Assembly (NCBI RefSeq): GCF_004138495.1
Contig: NZ_ML142851.1
Span: forward strand, 85,488-93,524
Origin: Phytoactinopolyspora endophytica
Lineage (GTDB): Bacteria; Actinomycetota; Actinomycetes; Jiangellales; Jiangellaceae
Direction: 5' to 3'
DNA: 8,037 nt
A program made the translations under genes and the position numbers. Positions within the stretch are counted from its first letter, which is position 1, and every line of letters starts with the position of its first letter. The notes under the pieces are model-generated. The model ran no database searches, was not told the DNA's origin, and was given only the letters and a program-made list of their open reading frames with translations. Of this stretch, positions 6,293-8,037 are shown in pieces.

Positions 6293-8037
6293 TGCTTGCT
6301 CCTCTCGGGGTCACTGGGACGCTTCGGGACCCAGCCACCGGTTTCCTGCCGCCCGCGACCAACACCGCGCTGCAAGCTTGCAAGAGTGGATGATACGGAG
6401 TCCGCGTTCTTTTTGGGAGGCGAGGGTCTCTGGGCAGCCTGCGTGGCAGCCGGGTCGTCGATGGAACCAGGGATCAGCGATGCTCCACGGCGGCGCACTG
6501 GAAGGCTGGACCCGCCCATGGAAGGCGCGGGCACCTGTGTGGCCGGATCGGGCGCCGGTGGCGTTCCGAAGTCCGGCGCCGGTGGCGTTCCGAAGTCCGG
6601 TTGCGGCGGCATCTGTTCCGGTGCCGCCGGGGTGGTGGGCTCGGCCTGCGGCGTGCCGCTCACGGCCCTTCCCGAGCCGGGCACAGCGGGTCGCGCGCCG
6701 GTCGGCCGAGCGCGTTTCGGTGCGGGCTGCTCCGCGGGCCGCTGGTTCCACCGTGCGGTCGCGGCCTCCTCGGCCGAGCGCAGTACCTCGGCGGCCCGAC
6801 GCCAGCCGGCGTCGGCCGGGCTGGACCAGTCATTGCCCTGATCGTTGAACCACGCGGATCGGACCGACTCGAAGATCGGGGAGTCGCTGGTGTCCGTCGG
6901 GCTGGTGGGGCCGAACGTATTCTCGCCGGTGAAGTCAGGAAGGTCATCGCTGCCGAAGCTCGCTATGGGCTCCGTGACCCGCTCCGTCGGGGCGGAGGGC
7001 GGTTCGGAAGCGGGCCATCCGTCCGAGCCGGCGACCGGAACGCTCTCGGCTGGCTGCTGAGGAGGCGGCGAGGGCGGGCTGGGCGCGGCCGACACCGCCG
7101 CACCCTGGGGCGGCTGGTCTGCCTGCCGCGCCGGAGCGTTGGGCGGGAGCCACGGATTGGGCGTGTGCAGGAGGTCTTCGGCGGGATCCTTGACGGGCTC
7201 GGCTCCGCCGTCGAGCGGCGAGTGGATGAGGTTGGACGGAATATCGACCTGGGCCACGGTGCCACCACCGGAACCAGCCTCGAGGCGTACGCCGATGCCG
7301 TGCTTCGACGCGAGCCTGGCGACCACGTACAGGCCGAGCGTGCGTGAGGTGGCGACATCGATGTCGCTGACGTTGGAGAGGCGGTCGTTGAGTTCGTGGA
7401 GCTGTTCCTCGGGGACACCGAGGCCGGCGTCCGCGACGGATATCCGCAGCCCCCCGCCGAGGAGAGGTTGGCTGGTGACCCGCACGGGCGTGGACGGCGC
7501 GGAGAACTCGGTCGCATTGTCGATGAGCTCGGCGAGCATGTGAGCGATGTCGTCGACGGCGGTGGATGAGACGAGGTCAGTCGGCATGACGCCGAACTTC
7601 ACCCGTGGGTACTGCTCGACCTCGCCGACCGCCGTACGCACCACATCGAGGACAGGTGCCGAGGCGGTCTGCGTACGCATCTCCTCGACTCCGGCGAGAA
7701 CGAGCAGGCTCTCCGCGTGCCGTCGTACTCGGGTCGCCATGTGGTCGATGCGGAAGAGCGTGCTGAGCTGATCTGGATCTCGTTCACGTTGCTCGAGCGT
7801 CTCGAGCTCCCCGAGCTGGCGATCGACCAGCGACTGGGTCCGCCGCGACAGGTTCACCACGATCGTGTCGAGGTTCTGCCGGAGCAACGCCTGGTCGCCG
7901 GCGATACGGACCGCCATGGCGTGGACCTCGTTGAACGCGCGCGTGACCTCGCCGATCTCGTCCTTGCCCTCGGCCTTGATGACCTCGTCCGAGCCGGCGG
8001 AACCGCGGGCGGCCGCCGGACCGTCCTGACGGATGCG
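6289..8037 (-). CDS. cvnA: Conservon sensor-kinase-like protein CvnA, C-terminal part (N-terminus beyond the right edge)
   Basis: Membrane sensor of the conservon. The frame stays open to the right edge; 582 residues are visible and the true start lies outside, so an internal ATG at 7917 is not the start. Visible residues 17-40 are the end of a HAMP domain (VIKAEGKDEIGEVTRAFNEV). Next comes a helical segment with LFRIDHMATRVRRHAE (94-109; His99 is the H-box candidate), then a GHKL ATPase domain: ELIDNATEF (170-178, Asn174), VADAGLGV (201-208), TLGLYVVARL (233-242) and GSGGGTVAQVDIP (255-267). After it comes a Pro/Ala/Ser-rich, probably disordered tail of about 300 residues with short islands, LPVRRRGASLIPG (512-524) and TLASLQRGVGRGR (551-563). 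The extracytoplasmic sensor, often a nitrate/nitrite-sensing-like domain in this family, would lie upstream. No response regulator is adjacent. It is the first visible gene of the cvn operon, coupled to cvnB by a 4-base overlap. Confidence 0.93.
   Translation of the reverse strand, partial: RIRQDGPAAARGSAGSDEVIKAEGKDEIGEVTRAFNEVHAMAVRIAGDQALLRQNLDTIVVNLSRRTQSLVDRQLGELETLEQRERDPDQLSTLFRIDHMATRVRRHAESLLVLAGVEEMRTQTASAPVLDVVRTAVGEVEQYPRVKFGVMPTDLVSSTAVDDIAHMLAELIDNATEFSAPSTPVRVTSQPLLGGGLRISVADAGLGVPEEQLHELNDRLSNVSDIDVATSRTLGLYVVARLASKHGIGVRLEAGSGGGTVAQVDIPSNLIHSPLDGGAEPVKDPAEDLLHTPNPWLPPNAPARQADQPPQGAAVSAAPSPPSPPPQQPAESVPVAGSDGWPASEPPSAPTERVTEPIASFGSDDLPDFTGENTFGPTSPTDTSDSPIFESVRSAWFNDQGNDWSSPADAGWRRAAEVLRSAEEAATARWNQRPAEQPAPKRARPTGARPAVPGSGRAVSGTPQAEPTTPAAPEQMPPQPDFGTPPAPDFGTPPAPDPATQVPAPSMGGSSLPVRRRGASLIPGSIDDPAATQAAQRPSPPKKNADSVSSTLASLQRGVGRGRQETGGWVPKRPSDPERSKQ
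6299..6306 (-). promoter_or_regulatory. Ribosome binding site of cvnB
   Basis: GAGAGGAG on the minus strand, with its AGGAG core ending 6 bases before the GTG at 6292. It lies in the last codons of cvnA and fixes the GTG as the start. Confidence 0.7.
6551..6598. repeat. Two exact tandem copies of a 24-bp unit inside cvnA
   Basis: 6551-6574 and 6575-6598 are identical. On the coding (minus) strand they encode PDFGTPPA twice, within the disordered tail of CvnA. The period is a multiple of three, so the frame is kept whatever the copy number. It is probably a slippage product and could vary between strains. Confidence 0.9.

Noticed and set aside
6551..6598. CRISPR-like or operator repeat
   Set aside because: There are only two adjacent copies with no spacer, in frame within a coding region. 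It is a coding tandem repeat.
6008..6841. Plus-strand frame of 277 residues opposite cvnA/cvnB
   Set aside because: It is antisense to two genes with clear domain motifs. Its Gly-rich stretch is the complement of the Pro-rich tail and the 24-bp repeat.
7918..8037. Non-coding upstream region of cvnA with an ATG start at 7917
   Set aside because: The reading frame continues to the window edge and encodes the end of a HAMP domain, so the ATG at 7917 is internal and the gene is cut by the window.

Overview
The window is high-GC, gene-dense actinobacterial DNA. Three things support this. The gene order murJ - DUF6049 secreted protein - divergent CCA tRNA nucleotidyltransferase is typical of the phylum. 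A conservon (cvnABCD) lies beside it, and such modules are essentially confined to Actinobacteria. Codons mostly end in G or C. Genus cannot be fixed from the sequence alone; a filamentous or related actinomycete is likely.

Left block (1-2863, minus strand): the 5' part of murJ (lipid II flippase), which runs off the left edge, is preceded by a large secreted, membrane-anchored DUF6049 protein. The two genes overlap by 4 bases (ATGA) and probably form one translationally coupled operon. Middle: the CCA-adding enzyme (2920-4383, plus strand) diverges from them across 56 bases that hold two back-to-back candidate -10 boxes. Each box is so close to its start codon that both mRNAs may be leaderless.

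The CCA gene converges on the right block across about 505 bases (4384-4888). I find no convincing gene there, only small GC-rich hairpins.

Right block (4889-8037, minus strand): a conservon transcribed right to left. It holds cvnA (sensor-kinase-like protein, N-terminus off the right edge), cvnB (Roadblock/LC7), cvnC (DUF742, winged-helix-like) and cvnD (small Ras/Arf-like GTPase). By family knowledge, CvnA-D form a membrane-associated complex that resembles a G-protein-coupled receptor system in layout: CvnA senses, CvnB and CvnC are adaptors or regulators, and CvnD switches between GDP and GTP. No cytochrome P450 or second conservon follows cvnD inside the window.

The left and middle blocks are housekeeping (cell-wall precursor export, tRNA 3'-end maturation). 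The right block is signalling. I see no insertion sequence, phage gene, CRISPR array, tRNA or rRNA. The conservon is a known but mechanistically poorly understood system; I do not find a wholly new system here.
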